In this document: positions 17,243 through 24,918 of the stretch, piece by piece
Layout: every line of letters begins with the position of its first letter
Position numbering within the stretch: the stretch's first letter is position 1
Assembly (NCBI GenBank): GCA_016178945.1
Contig: JACOSH010000064.1
Span: forward strand, 1-44,323
Reading direction: 5' to 3'
DNA: 44,323 bases
From: Acidobacteriota bacterium
GTDB taxonomy: Bacteria > Acidobacteriota > Terriglobia > Bryobacterales > Bryobacteraceae
The notes under the pieces: model-generated
What the model was told of the DNA's origin: nothing
The model's input: the letters and a program-made list of their open reading frames with translations, nothing else
The model's database searches: none
Translations under genes and position numbers: made by a program

Positions 17243-19156
17243 TCAGTCCCCGGCCCGGGATTGCACGAAGCGCACAACCGCGTTGGCGGTGACGTCGTCG
17301 TCCTGGACGATGTGGAGCATCTCGGAGATGTGGCCCTCGCGGGGGACGAAGACCAGATCGGCGGCGACGCCGGCGGCGCGCAGGGCCGCGTACAGGCGGC
17401 GGGCTTGCAGCGGGAGGGTCAGGTAGTCCCATTGGGCGTAGGTGATGACGAAGGGCGGCGCGGGGGCCTTGACGTAAGTGAGGGGCGAGGCTTCGCGCTT
17501 GACGTCCGGGTCGGAGCCGAAGACGGAATCCAGGCCGTGAATGTCGTAGACGCCGCTCATGGGGATCACGCCGCGGATCTCGCGCGGCGAGCGACCGTGC
17601 GCCTTAAGATAGCGCTCATCGAGAGCCAGCAGCGCGGCCAGATGGCCTCCCGCCGAGTGCCCGCCGACGAAGATGCGGTCGGCGCGGCCGCCGTATTGCC
17701 CGATGTTCTTGAAGACCCAGGCCAGCGCCGCGGCCGCATCCTGGATCTGGGCGGGATGCTGGTGCGCGGGCGCCAGGCGGTAGCTGATCGCCACCACGCC
17801 GATCCCTTCCCTGGCGAAACGGTTGCCCAGCGCGGCGTACTGCACGCGGTCGCCGGTGCGCCAGGCGCCGCCGTGGATGAAGAACAGAACCGGAAAACCC
17901 TGCTTGCCCTTGGGCACGTAGATATCGAGCTTGTGCTTGGCTTCTTCATCCGGCAGGTAGGCGATGTCCTTGTGGGCCTCGACCGCCGGGGCCAGCTCCC
18001 GCGAGGGCAGGCTCAGGGATGCAGGGTCGGGCGCCTTGGCGTAGATGGGATTCGAGTAGATCCAGGGGCGCTCCTCCTCGTCCACGTTGAGCCAGGCCTC
18101 CAGCCGGTAGACGCCCGGTTCCTTGACGACGTACTCGAGCCGGGACGCGGTCTTCTCCTCGACGATCTTGCCGTCGTGGATGAGCTTGAGCTTAGCCTCG
18201 ATGGGCGTCTGGGCCACCAGGCGCGTCGTCCCAGCCAGGTATACCGGGTCGCCCATGTCGAAGATGCCCAGATTGTTGCCCGCGATGAAGGAGAAGCCGG
18301 TGGGATCGGCCAGCCAGTCGTGCGAGACATAGGCGTGGCCCTCGCGCAGGGACCGGCGGATGTCGTCCTCGCTCAGCGACTGCGCCAGGATGTGGGTGGA
18401 GACATTGCGGAAGCTGACCGGGTAAGGGTCGAAATCCACGCCGTCGTAGACCTGGTTATGATGCGCGTCGTTGGCGGCGATGCCGGTGAGCGGCTGCTGC
18501 TGCGCGTCGCGGTCCCACTTGGCGAAGATCTCCGGCCAGTAGTCGGCCTGAGCGGCGAAACACTCGTCGGGATAACGGGCGACCTTGGCGGCCAGCTTCT
18601 TCCACTCCGCCGGGTCCTTCCGGAGTTTTTCGAAGTACGCGTAGAACCCGGTTTCGTCCTTGGCGTCGGTGTGGCGGTTGTAGATCTCCATGCCATGCAG
18701 GGCGGCGACATCGGCGTCATAGCGCTCTTCGGGATGGGAGAGGAAGGTCAGGGTCCGGTCTCCGGCGGGGAATTTGAGAAAACCGTCCCCTTCGGCCCCG
18801 GGGATGAACAGAACGCCGTCGCGCAAGCCGCTCCAGGTTTCCGGCCGCGGGCCGTTATGGTCGGTAAAGAAGACCACGCTCACGCCGGTGGCCTTGGCGG
18901 CGCGCAGGACTTCGTCGCGCGTGCCGAAGGTGTGTTTGGAGTCCTCGGCGTGGACGTGGAGGACGGCGCGGTAGTCGTTGTAGAGGCTTTCGAGCTGGAC
19001 CGGCTTGCGGGCGGCGGCGAATCGGGCGCGGGCCTGGTGAACCGCTTCGAGGCGCGCGGCGTCCAGGCGCTCGAGGGTGGTGTACTTGCGGCCGGGCGAA
19101 GCCGCCTGCAAGGCCAGGACGGCGAGCAGAAGGCCGCAGACCCGGGCCGCTCTCAC
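17243..19156 (-). CDS. Exported fusion of PHP metallohydrolase and alpha/beta-hydrolase
   Basis: A 637-residue protein joining two enzymes. After a signal peptide (about 1-20), residues 60-375 form a PHP-type domain with metal ligands in HVHAEDS (H67, H69), FTDHNGP (D99, H100), LSHPEER (H141) and NDAHHN (D230, H232). Residues 395-637 form an esterase of the HGGAW class: oxyanion HGGAW at 428-432, nucleophile S501 in GHSAGG, acid probably D577, and H609 in EGHIS. The two parts are joined by a beta-rich linker (about 310-375). Likely action is on phosphorylated or acylated substrates in the periplasm. The start is GTG at 19156, adjacent to the stop of the methyltransferase gene upstream, so both are one unit. 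Confidence 0.85.
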   Translation of the reverse strand: MRAARVCGLLLAVLALQAASPGRKYTTLERLDAARLEAVHQARARFAAARKPVQLESLYNDYRAVLHVHAEDSKHTFGTRDEVLRAAKATGVSVVFFTDHNGPRPETWSGLRDGVLFIPGAEGDGFLKFPAGDRTLTFLSHPEERYDADVAALHGMEIYNRHTDAKDETGFYAYFEKLRKDPAEWKKLAAKVARYPDECFAAQADYWPEIFAKWDRDAQQQPLTGIAANDAHHNQVYDGVDFDPYPVSFRNVSTHILAQSLSEDDIRRSLREGHAYVSHDWLADPTGFSFIAGNNLGIFDMGDPVYLAGTTRLVAQTPIEAKLKLIHDGKIVEEKTASRLEYVVKEPGVYRLEAWLNVDEEERPWIYSNPIYAKAPDPASLSLPSRELAPAVEAHKDIAYLPDEEAKHKLDIYVPKGKQGFPVLFFIHGGAWRTGDRVQYAALGNRFAREGIGVVAISYRLAPAHQHPAQIQDAAAALAWVFKNIGQYGGRADRIFVGGHSAGGHLAALLALDERYLKAHGRSPREIRGVIPMSGVYDIHGLDSVFGSDPDVKREASPLTYVKAPAPPFVITYAQWDYLTLPLQARRLYAALRAAGVAADLVFVPREGHISEMLHIVQDDDVTANAVVRFVQSRAGD

Positions 19157-19708
19157 CTACTTCTTACCCTTCCTTGCCGGGATTTCGTAGACGTAGATCT
19201 TGTGGTCCATCTTGCCGGCCTGAAAGGTTTCGGTGTGGACCGGGGTCCAGCCGGGGATCTCGAACTCGTAGGAGACCACGCGGGCGCCCGGTCTCAGGTA
19301 TTTCTCGAAGTTGGGTTTCAGGCGCGCGTTGGAGCTGGTGAGCAGATAGACCGTGACCACGTCGGCGGGGCTCAGATCGGCCAGCAGGGCGTTGCCGTGC
19401 ACGATCCGGACCAGGGAGTTGAGCCCCATGTCCGCGACACGCTTGGCGGTAGACTTGAACAGCGACTCCTGGATCTCGATGCCCACAGCCCGGGCGCGGT
19501 ACTTTTGCGCGGCGGTGATCACCACGCGCCCGTCGCCGCAGCCCAGATCGTACACCACTTCGCCGGGCTTGACTTGTGCGGCTTCGAGCATCTTGTCGAC
19601 GACGACCTGGGGGCTGGGTAAGTAGGGAGCGAGGTTCTCGCTATCGTGCTGCTGCCCCAGCAGAGCGGCGGCCAGCGCCAGAGCCGGGAGGAGGGGAGTA
19701 ACCCGCAT
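19157..19708 (-). CDS. Class I SAM-dependent methyltransferase with signal peptide
   Basis: A 183-residue Rossmann-fold methyltransferase: motif I VYDLGCGDGRVV (about 52-63), the acidic loop GIEIQ (about 75-79) and the post-I HGNALLADL (about 104-112). The layout, starting with PSPQVVVDKMLEAAQV, resembles small lysine methyltransferases of the FAM173/ANT-KMT type rather than DNA or rRNA enzymes; this comparison is from memory. Oddly, the N-terminus (MRVTPLLPALALAAALLGQQ) looks like a cleavable signal peptide, although SAM is cytosolic. It may instead be a membrane anchor. The stop abuts the GTG start of the PHP-esterase gene. Confidence 0.8.
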   Translation of the reverse strand: MRVTPLLPALALAAALLGQQHDSENLAPYLPSPQVVVDKMLEAAQVKPGEVVYDLGCGDGRVVITAAQKYRARAVGIEIQESLFKSTAKRVADMGLNSLVRIVHGNALLADLSPADVVTVYLLTSSNARLKPNFEKYLRPGARVVSYEFEIPGWTPVHTETFQAGKMDHKIYVYEIPARKGKK

Positions 19709-19711
19709 GCG

Positions 19712-20947
19712 TCATTGCGACGCGGAGCCTTTATCGCGTCGCCCTATCTTTAATCTTACTATACGGGAGACGATGTCGGTCCAGGCGCTCCACAGGTCGC
19801 GCGGGCGGCTGATGGTGTACTCCTGGCCTTTGAAGAACTTTACGGTATTGCCGATGGCGTCCCGCCAGGGGTTGGACTGCGGGTTGAAGTTGTAGTTCAT
19901 GTAGAAGACGGGGTACTCCAAACCCCCGACTTCCTTCAGGGTCTCCTGCGGGACCGCGGCGTCGAGCATGACCTTGGGGCCGGCGAAGATGAGGGCGTCG
20001 GGCCGGTCGCTGGAGCCCATCTCCTGGGTGATCAGATCGGTCAGGAACTGGGTGTCGCCGTGCTTCTGGCTGAGCCGCTTGATGTCCACCGTGCCCAGCT
20101 TGAGGGACTGGAGCGCGTCGCCCAAGGCCGGGAAGTCGATGTGCTCGGCGGCTTCCTGACGGTACAGCACACGCTGCTCCTGCATATTGAACGCGACGAT
20201 GGAGAAGCGGCTGATGCGCGGCTCGCGGGCCACGCTGCGCAGGATCGCGACCAGGGCGTTCAGGTCCAGCGGCTGCAGCGTGGCGCTGCGGGAATTCTGG
20301 GGCGCGAAGTTGATCAGGACTTTGACGTTGAGCGGCTCCTCGGCGCCGGTGCGCTCGATGGGCGGCTCCTCCCGGAAGGGCTCGCGCTCGGCGGCCTGGA
20401 CGGTATCGGGTTGGATGACCAAGGCCAGTTGCTTGTCCTTGGCCGGGAGCTGCGCCTCGGAGTCCCAGTAGAAGGAACAAACCCGCTCACTGCGGTCGCG
20501 CATCAGCCAGTCCACGTGGTAGCGGCCCTCCCCAAGATCGAAGCCCCCTTGCAGGTAGGCGTCGCCGCGGGCATCGCGCTCGATGGCCGGAACCGTGTTC
20601 TTTTGCGAAAGGTAGACCACGTCGTCCTTCTTGTTCTCGGGCGTGACGCGGAACAGAGTGGTCAACAGATCCTCCGCGCCGGCCAGCTCGCGCAGCGGAA
20701 TGCTCACTTCGTAGCCGGCGTGGAAGCGCATGTCAAAACCCAGGAAAGGCTTGATCGGGCTGACCGTGCAGGGCAGGTCCTTGCGCGGTTCCTGAGCTTC
20801 CAGGACCGCCAGGTCCGTATTGAAGATCCGCACCATGCCGGCGGGACCGGATCCCTGCATCTGCGTTTGGGCGTGCAGCCCGCAGCTTGCCAGCAGGACC
20901 ATACCGGCGAACCGGCGGAACACCAAGATCGGGGAGGCCATCGTCAT
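19712..20947 (-). CDS. Secreted VWFA-like protein of the acidobacterial type
   Basis: A 411-residue exported protein from ATG at 20947 (a TTG at 20971 is possible but less likely; AAGGTG lies 10 nt before the ATG). After the signal peptide (MASPILVFRRFAGMVLLASCGLHAQ) comes a beta-rich region (about 45-190, including FLGFDMRFHAGYEVSIPL), then a von Willebrand A-like Rossmann fold (about 215-400). Its strands VKVLINFAPQN, FSIVAFNMQEQ and ALIFAGPKVMLD can be seen, but the MIDAS motif DxSxS is not evident. VWFA-related proteins of this sort are abundant in Acidobacteriota and of unknown function. It ends 3 nt before the start of the methyltransferase gene, so a three-gene unit is likely. Confidence 0.75.
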   Translation of the reverse strand: MTMASPILVFRRFAGMVLLASCGLHAQTQMQGSGPAGMVRIFNTDLAVLEAQEPRKDLPCTVSPIKPFLGFDMRFHAGYEVSIPLRELAGAEDLLTTLFRVTPENKKDDVVYLSQKNTVPAIERDARGDAYLQGGFDLGEGRYHVDWLMRDRSERVCSFYWDSEAQLPAKDKQLALVIQPDTVQAAEREPFREEPPIERTGAEEPLNVKVLINFAPQNSRSATLQPLDLNALVAILRSVAREPRISRFSIVAFNMQEQRVLYRQEAAEHIDFPALGDALQSLKLGTVDIKRLSQKHGDTQFLTDLITQEMGSSDRPDALIFAGPKVMLDAAVPQETLKEVGGLEYPVFYMNYNFNPQSNPWRDAIGNTVKFFKGQEYTISRPRDLWSAWTDIVSRIVRLKIGRRDKGSASQ

Positions 20948-21129
20948 GGGACGCTGCACCTTGAGTTCCAAAGATAGAGATGTCAGGCCGACGGCCTCCA
21001 GCTTCCGCCCTAACTTCGCCTGTTCCAGCTATTATCCCCTAAGTTTGCAAACTTGCAACTAGGTAGATGTTATATTTTTGAGTGGGAAGATTTCCCAGGT
21101 CCGGCTGCGACTAACGGGGAGGCGCCAGG

Positions 21130-21477
21130 GTGTCTTGGATGCCAATGACGGGCGGCGAAGGGATGGCGAGCAGCTACTTCCTGGGTGGACTGTACGTGCT
21201 GGCCGGGCTGGTTTTCGGCGGGCTGTGCGCGCAGAAGGCCGTCCAGAAGGGGCTTTCCGCCGTGGGCTGGTTTTTCGCCGGGCTGTTTCTTTTGGCCCCA
21301 TCCTACGCGGTGCTGGTGCTATGCCGGTGCGGCCAAGCCCAGAGTCTGGACAAGACGCGCCCACCACTGGCCTGTGCTGGGTGCGGAACTTTGCATCACC
21401 CGTCGGCCAGGCGATGCAGCGGGTGCGGAGCGGAACTGGAGCCGGCGGCTCCCTCGGAAGTCGACCATGCCCGGTAA
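21130..21477 (+). CDS. Small membrane protein with zinc ribbon
   Basis: A 115-residue protein: two membrane helices (about 16-36 and 44-66), then a cytosolic C-terminal zinc ribbon with paired cysteines CAGCG and CSGCG (about 84 and 97). The GTG at 21130 is preceded by GGGGAGG with 7 nt spacing, which fixes this start over the internal ATG at 21163. It overlaps the following oxidoreductase by 11 nt, so the two are co-translated, and the pair may work together. Family unknown. Confidence 0.7.
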   Translation: MSWMPMTGGEGMASSYFLGGLYVLAGLVFGGLCAQKAVQKGLSAVGWFFAGLFLLAPSYAVLVLCRCGQAQSLDKTRPPLACAGCGTLHHPSARRCSGCGAELEPAAPSEVDHAR

Positions 21478-23764
21478 GCTTCGCGCCCTCGTTCAACCGG
21501 TTCTGGACAGCGCCAATACACCTACGCGGCGTCCGGTTCTCGACGCTCACTTTCAGAGCAGCGTGCCCGGGCTGTACGTCATCGGAGACCTGGCCGGAGC
21601 GCCGGTGGTCAAGCTGGCCATGGCGCAGGGCGCGGAGGTTGCCGAGCACATCGCGGGTGAGTTGGGAGGACGTGGGGAAGAACCGCTTGCTGACGCGCGC
21701 GGCTCTGCACCTTCGGCGGGTGGTTCGGGAGATTCAGTCTACGACCTGGTGGTGGTGGGGGCGGGAGCGGCCGGCCTGAACGCGGCGCTGGCCGCTCAGG
21801 ATCTGGGGTTGCGCGTGGTGGTGCTGGAGAAGAACCAGATCGCCAACACCATCGAAGACTTTCCGGAGGGCAAGTGGGTTTACGCCGAGCCGGATACCGT
21901 GCCGCCTAAGGGGAAACTCTGGTTGGATGGGGCGCGCAAGGAGGATCTGATCGGCCGCTGGCGCCAGATCATCGCCGACAACCGGCTGGAGGTCCGGACC
22001 CAGGAAGGGGTCAGCGGCATCGAGCGGCGCAGGGACGGAGTCCTGGAGATCACCTCGTCGCGGCAGGTGTATCACGCCCGCCGCGTGGTCCTGGCGACCG
22101 GACAGCGTGGAAACCCCCGAAAACTGAGTGTACCTGGCGAGGATCGCGAACACGTCTATCACCGGCTTTACAGCCCCAAACACTATCACGGCGAGAACAT
22201 CCTGGTGGTGGGGGGCGGCAACAGCGCCGTCGAGGCGGCCTTGACCCTGGCCGAGCAGAACCACGTCACCCTGTCCTACAGAGGCACTGAGTTCTCCCGT
22301 CTTTTCAAGGACAACCGGCAGAGACTGAAAGCAGCACTTGAGACCAATCGGTTGGCTGTCATTTTTCAGTCACAAGTGCGCCGGTTTAACGACGGAAATT
22401 GCGTGCTGGAAGTTGGGGGCAGCACCCGGCAGATCCCCTACGATCACGCCTTCGTACTGATCGGGGCCGATGTGCCGACCGAATTCCTGCGCTCCCTGGG
22501 TATCCGGCTCGAAAACGACTGGACGGGCAACCCCCTTTCCGCAATCGCTCTGGTCCTGGCAACGCTGATCGGCATATGGGGGATTGGGTCGGGAAGCGGG
22601 TTGTGGGGTGGTCTGGCTGCGGCGGCCGCCTTCGCGGGCCTGGTGATCTCGGGCTGGCGAGGGAGCCGGTTCGCGTGGCTGGGGGTGAGCTTCCTGATCA
22701 GCTACACCATCTACGGAGCCAAGCAGGCGCCTGGGTACGAGTTCTGGCCCTACCGGGGCTGGGGCGCGAAGGCCCTGACGCTGTTCGAGCGGCCGTGGTC
22801 GTTCTGGTATACGGTCCTCTACACCTCCGTGATGACGGTCTTCGGCATTCAGGCCATGAAGCGCTGGGGACTGGACAAGCGCGACCGCTTCCAGATCTGG
22901 CGCTATGTCAGCCTGATCGGCTTCCAGTGGATCTTCTTCTTCCTGATTCCGGAGTTCCTGTTCCGCTGGGCGGTGGAATACAAGTGGGTGGGAGAGAGGC
23001 TGGCCTCCGATCCGAGCTTTACGCAGGCGGCCTGGCGCTCCTACGGGCTGATCTATGCCTGGCCGCTCTTCTTTTACACGTTCTTCGGCAACCCGCACCA
23101 GGTGTGGATTGTGTGGGGCGCGCTGCTCAGCTTCGTGATCATTCCGGTGCTGGTGTTGTTCCACGGGAAACGCTACTGCTCGTGGATCTGCGGATGCGGC
23201 GGTCTGGCCGAGACCCTGGGCGACCGCTGGAGGCACCTGGCGCCCAAAGGAAAGACCGCGATCCGCTGGGAGCTCATGAACACGATCGTGCTCTGGGCGG
23301 CGGCGGCGGTTACGGTGTTCATGCTGGGCAAGGACGTGGTGACCGTGTTCCGGAAGCCGGCGGTACTCGGCCTGGAGTACTACCACCTGATCGCCGACGT
23401 CTGGCTGGTGGGGATCCTGCCGGTGACGCTGTACCCGTTCTTCGGCGGCAAGGTGTGGTGCCGCTACTGGTGCCCGCTGGCCAAGCTGATGCATGTGTTC
23501 AGCGCGATCTATACAAGGTTGCGGGCGAGCCGCTTCGCGATCCATGCCAATGATAAGTGCATCGCCTGCGGGGAGTGCAGCCGGAACTGCCAGGTGGGGA
23601 TCGACGTGATGCAGTTCGCCCTCAAGCAGGAGGAGCTGAACAATCTGAATAGCTCCTGTATCGGATGCGGCATCTGCGTCACGGTGTGTCCGATGGACGT
23701 GCTGTCGTTCCAGCCGCAGGTGGCCGGGCAAGCCAAGCTGGTGCAAATTCAGGTAGCGCGGTGA
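21467..23764 (+). CDS. Membrane-bound flavin oxidoreductase fused to NapH-like Fe-S module
   Basis: A 765-residue fusion. Residues 30-66 (SVPGLYVIGDLAGAPVVKLA) resemble the C-terminal motif of thioredoxin-reductase-like enzymes but sit before the FAD domain. A linker (67-90) contains a translated dispersed repeat (EEPLADARGS). The FAD/NADPH domains cover 91-350, with GAGAAG (98-103) and GGGNSA (249-254). Membrane helices cover about 355-660 with Cys-rich loops YCSWICGCGG (570-579) and WCRYWCP (664-670) as in NapH/CcoG-type proteins. Two [4Fe-4S] ferredoxin motifs follow: CIACGECSRNC (698-708) and CIGCGICVTVC (731-741). It should pass electrons between a dinucleotide, flavin and Fe-S clusters at the membrane. 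The partner is unknown. Its end overlaps the AraC gene by 16 nt. Confidence 0.85.
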   Translation: MPGKLRALVQPVLDSANTPTRRPVLDAHFQSSVPGLYVIGDLAGAPVVKLAMAQGAEVAEHIAGELGGRGEEPLADARGSAPSAGGSGDSVYDLVVVGAGAAGLNAALAAQDLGLRVVVLEKNQIANTIEDFPEGKWVYAEPDTVPPKGKLWLDGARKEDLIGRWRQIIADNRLEVRTQEGVSGIERRRDGVLEITSSRQVYHARRVVLATGQRGNPRKLSVPGEDREHVYHRLYSPKHYHGENILVVGGGNSAVEAALTLAEQNHVTLSYRGTEFSRLFKDNRQRLKAALETNRLAVIFQSQVRRFNDGNCVLEVGGSTRQIPYDHAFVLIGADVPTEFLRSLGIRLENDWTGNPLSAIALVLATLIGIWGIGSGSGLWGGLAAAAAFAGLVISGWRGSRFAWLGVSFLISYTIYGAKQAPGYEFWPYRGWGAKALTLFERPWSFWYTVLYTSVMTVFGIQAMKRWGLDKRDRFQIWRYVSLIGFQWIFFFLIPEFLFRWAVEYKWVGERLASDPSFTQAAWRSYGLIYAWPLFFYTFFGNPHQVWIVWGALLSFVIIPVLVLFHGKRYCSWICGCGGLAETLGDRWRHLAPKGKTAIRWELMNTIVLWAAAAVTVFMLGKDVVTVFRKPAVLGLEYYHLIADVWLVGILPVTLYPFFGGKVWCRYWCPLAKLMHVFSAIYTRLRASRFAIHANDKCIACGECSRNCQVGIDVMQFALKQEELNNLNSSCIGCGICVTVCPMDVLSFQPQVAGQAKLVQIQVAR
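21680..21707. repeat. Dispersed repeat copy inside the flavin/Fe-S gene
   Basis: Positions 21682-21707 match the reverse complement of the intergenic repeat at about 8241-8266 in 25 of 26 nt. It falls in the linker of the oxidoreductase gene and is translated as part of EEPLADARGSA. Confidence 0.85.
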
Positions 23765-24777
23765 GCTCTCCGCCCCGCGCGGAACTCGCGCGGCGAGCAG
23801 CCGAAGCGGCGGCTGAAGGCCGTGGCGAAGTACTGGCTGGAACAGAAACCGCACGAGAGGGCCACGTCGGTGATGGCGGCCTCCCGGCGCTCGCGCAGGA
23901 GTCCGGCGGCGAGGTCCAGGCGGCAGTGGTTCAGGTAGTGCAGCGGCGTCATGTTGGCCAGGCGCTTCACGTGGTAGACGAACTGCGTCACGCCCAATCC
24001 GCAAGAGCCGGCCATGTCCTCGAGCGTCCACTGGAGGGCCAGGTGTTCCGGGTTCGCGCGCAGGTCCGCCAGAAACAGCTCGACGGTGCGGCGTGAGCTG
24101 GACAGCGATTTATCGAGCGCCACGTCGTGCCGCCGGAACAAGTCCACCAGACGCAGAAACAAATCGTTGACATGCACGGCCAGACGGGACACAGTGCTTA
24201 CAACGGTTTCCTGCCGCACGGCCTCGGAGATCCACTGGAAGCAGCGCCCGATCTCCGGCGACGCCCGCCACACGGGCTGCTCGTTGTGCCGCAGGACATT
24301 GGTCAACTCCTCCAGGTCGGGCTCGCTCAGCAGAATCCAGGGTGGCCATTTCCAAGCCTGGTTGGGACGGCGTACGCCGACGTCGAGGATCAGCCAGTGC
24401 AAGCGCCCGAGGCCGACGTTGGGACTGCCCACCCGGTGTTGCTGCCAGGGCCGGGTGACGGTCAGGTCATCCGGCTGGAGGGTGCACTCGAAATCGTCGA
24501 CCGCAAACCCGAGATGGCCGCTCTCCAGGAAGGTAAACTCGACGCCCTCGTTGCGGTGCCAGGGCAGGCCCCAGTCCTGGTCCTGGTCCGCGTCCCAGTA
24601 GCCGATGGTCTTCACCTCGGACAAAGCGCCGCGGGGCAGGCGTTTCCCGGGGTAGTGCCCGTGAACGACGGCTTGCAGGCGAACCTGGCGGCGGTCCACC
24701 GCCTGGGTCAGCGGAGCGCACATGTCGGCGTGGTAAGTCTCGCCGCCGTCTCGGTAGATCGGCACCGGGCTGGGCAT
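23749..24777 (-). CDS. AraC-family transcriptional regulator
   Basis: A 342-residue cytosolic regulator: N-terminal cupin sensor domain (about 15-150, with HRNEGVEFTFLESGHLGF and RPWQQHRVG) and a C-terminal double helix-turn-helix (about 240-335; SCGLGVTQFVYHVKRL, then AITDVALSCGFCSSQYFATAF and RRFGCSPREFR). Such regulators bind a sugar or related ligand. It is divergent from the ThuA-isomerase-dehydrogenase cluster, which it probably controls. ATG at 24777 was chosen; the frame also offers a TTG at 24798. A perfect inverted repeat lies in the promoter region just upstream. The end overlaps the preceding convergent gene by 16 nt. Confidence 0.87.
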   Translation of the reverse strand: MPSPVPIYRDGGETYHADMCAPLTQAVDRRQVRLQAVVHGHYPGKRLPRGALSEVKTIGYWDADQDQDWGLPWHRNEGVEFTFLESGHLGFAVDDFECTLQPDDLTVTRPWQQHRVGSPNVGLGRLHWLILDVGVRRPNQAWKWPPWILLSEPDLEELTNVLRHNEQPVWRASPEIGRCFQWISEAVRQETVVSTVSRLAVHVNDLFLRLVDLFRRHDVALDKSLSSSRRTVELFLADLRANPEHLALQWTLEDMAGSCGLGVTQFVYHVKRLANMTPLHYLNHCRLDLAAGLLRERREAAITDVALSCGFCSSQYFATAFSRRFGCSPREFRAGRRAHRAT

Positions 24778-24798
24778 GGCCGGCTCTGAAATGTTCAA

Positions 24799-24817
24799 AA
24801 TCTTTCAATGAAAGATT
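24799..24817. promoter_or_regulatory. Perfect 19-nt palindrome, likely operator
   Basis: AATCTTTCA-a-TGAAAGATT: nine-base arms around one base, 21 nt upstream of the AraC-gene ATG. On the minus strand a TATGAT -10-like hexamer lies at 24835-24830, so the palindrome would overlap the start of the transcript. Most probably the binding site for the adjacent regulator. Confidence 0.55.
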
Positions 24818-24889
24818 CCGGACGACAGCATCATAGCATGCCCTTACAATCCTTCACAGAAGGCGCTTGCTGAGAAGGCTCTTTACTGG

Positions 24890-24913
24890 GCCGCGCGCGT
24901 GAGCGAGCGGTGC
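24890..24913. repeat. Dispersed repeat copy upstream of the ThuA gene
   Basis: Matches 8246-8269 in 22 of 24 nt. A diverged inverted partner (gcgcttgctgag, 24864-24875) lies to its left, so the whole element spans about 24862-24913. It ends 5 nt before the ThuA-gene ATG and supplies its upstream leader. Confidence 0.8.
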
Positions 24914-24918
24914 AACGA

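Noticed and set aside
17159-19621. An 820-codon open frame on the plus strand
   Set aside because: It is antisense to the PHP-esterase and methyltransferase genes, whose minus-strand translations have complete motifs. Long antisense frames are expected at this GC content.
22370-24031. A 553-codon minus-strand frame
   Set aside because: Antisense to the flavin/Fe-S oxidoreductase; its translation is His/Arg/Gln-rich without motifs.
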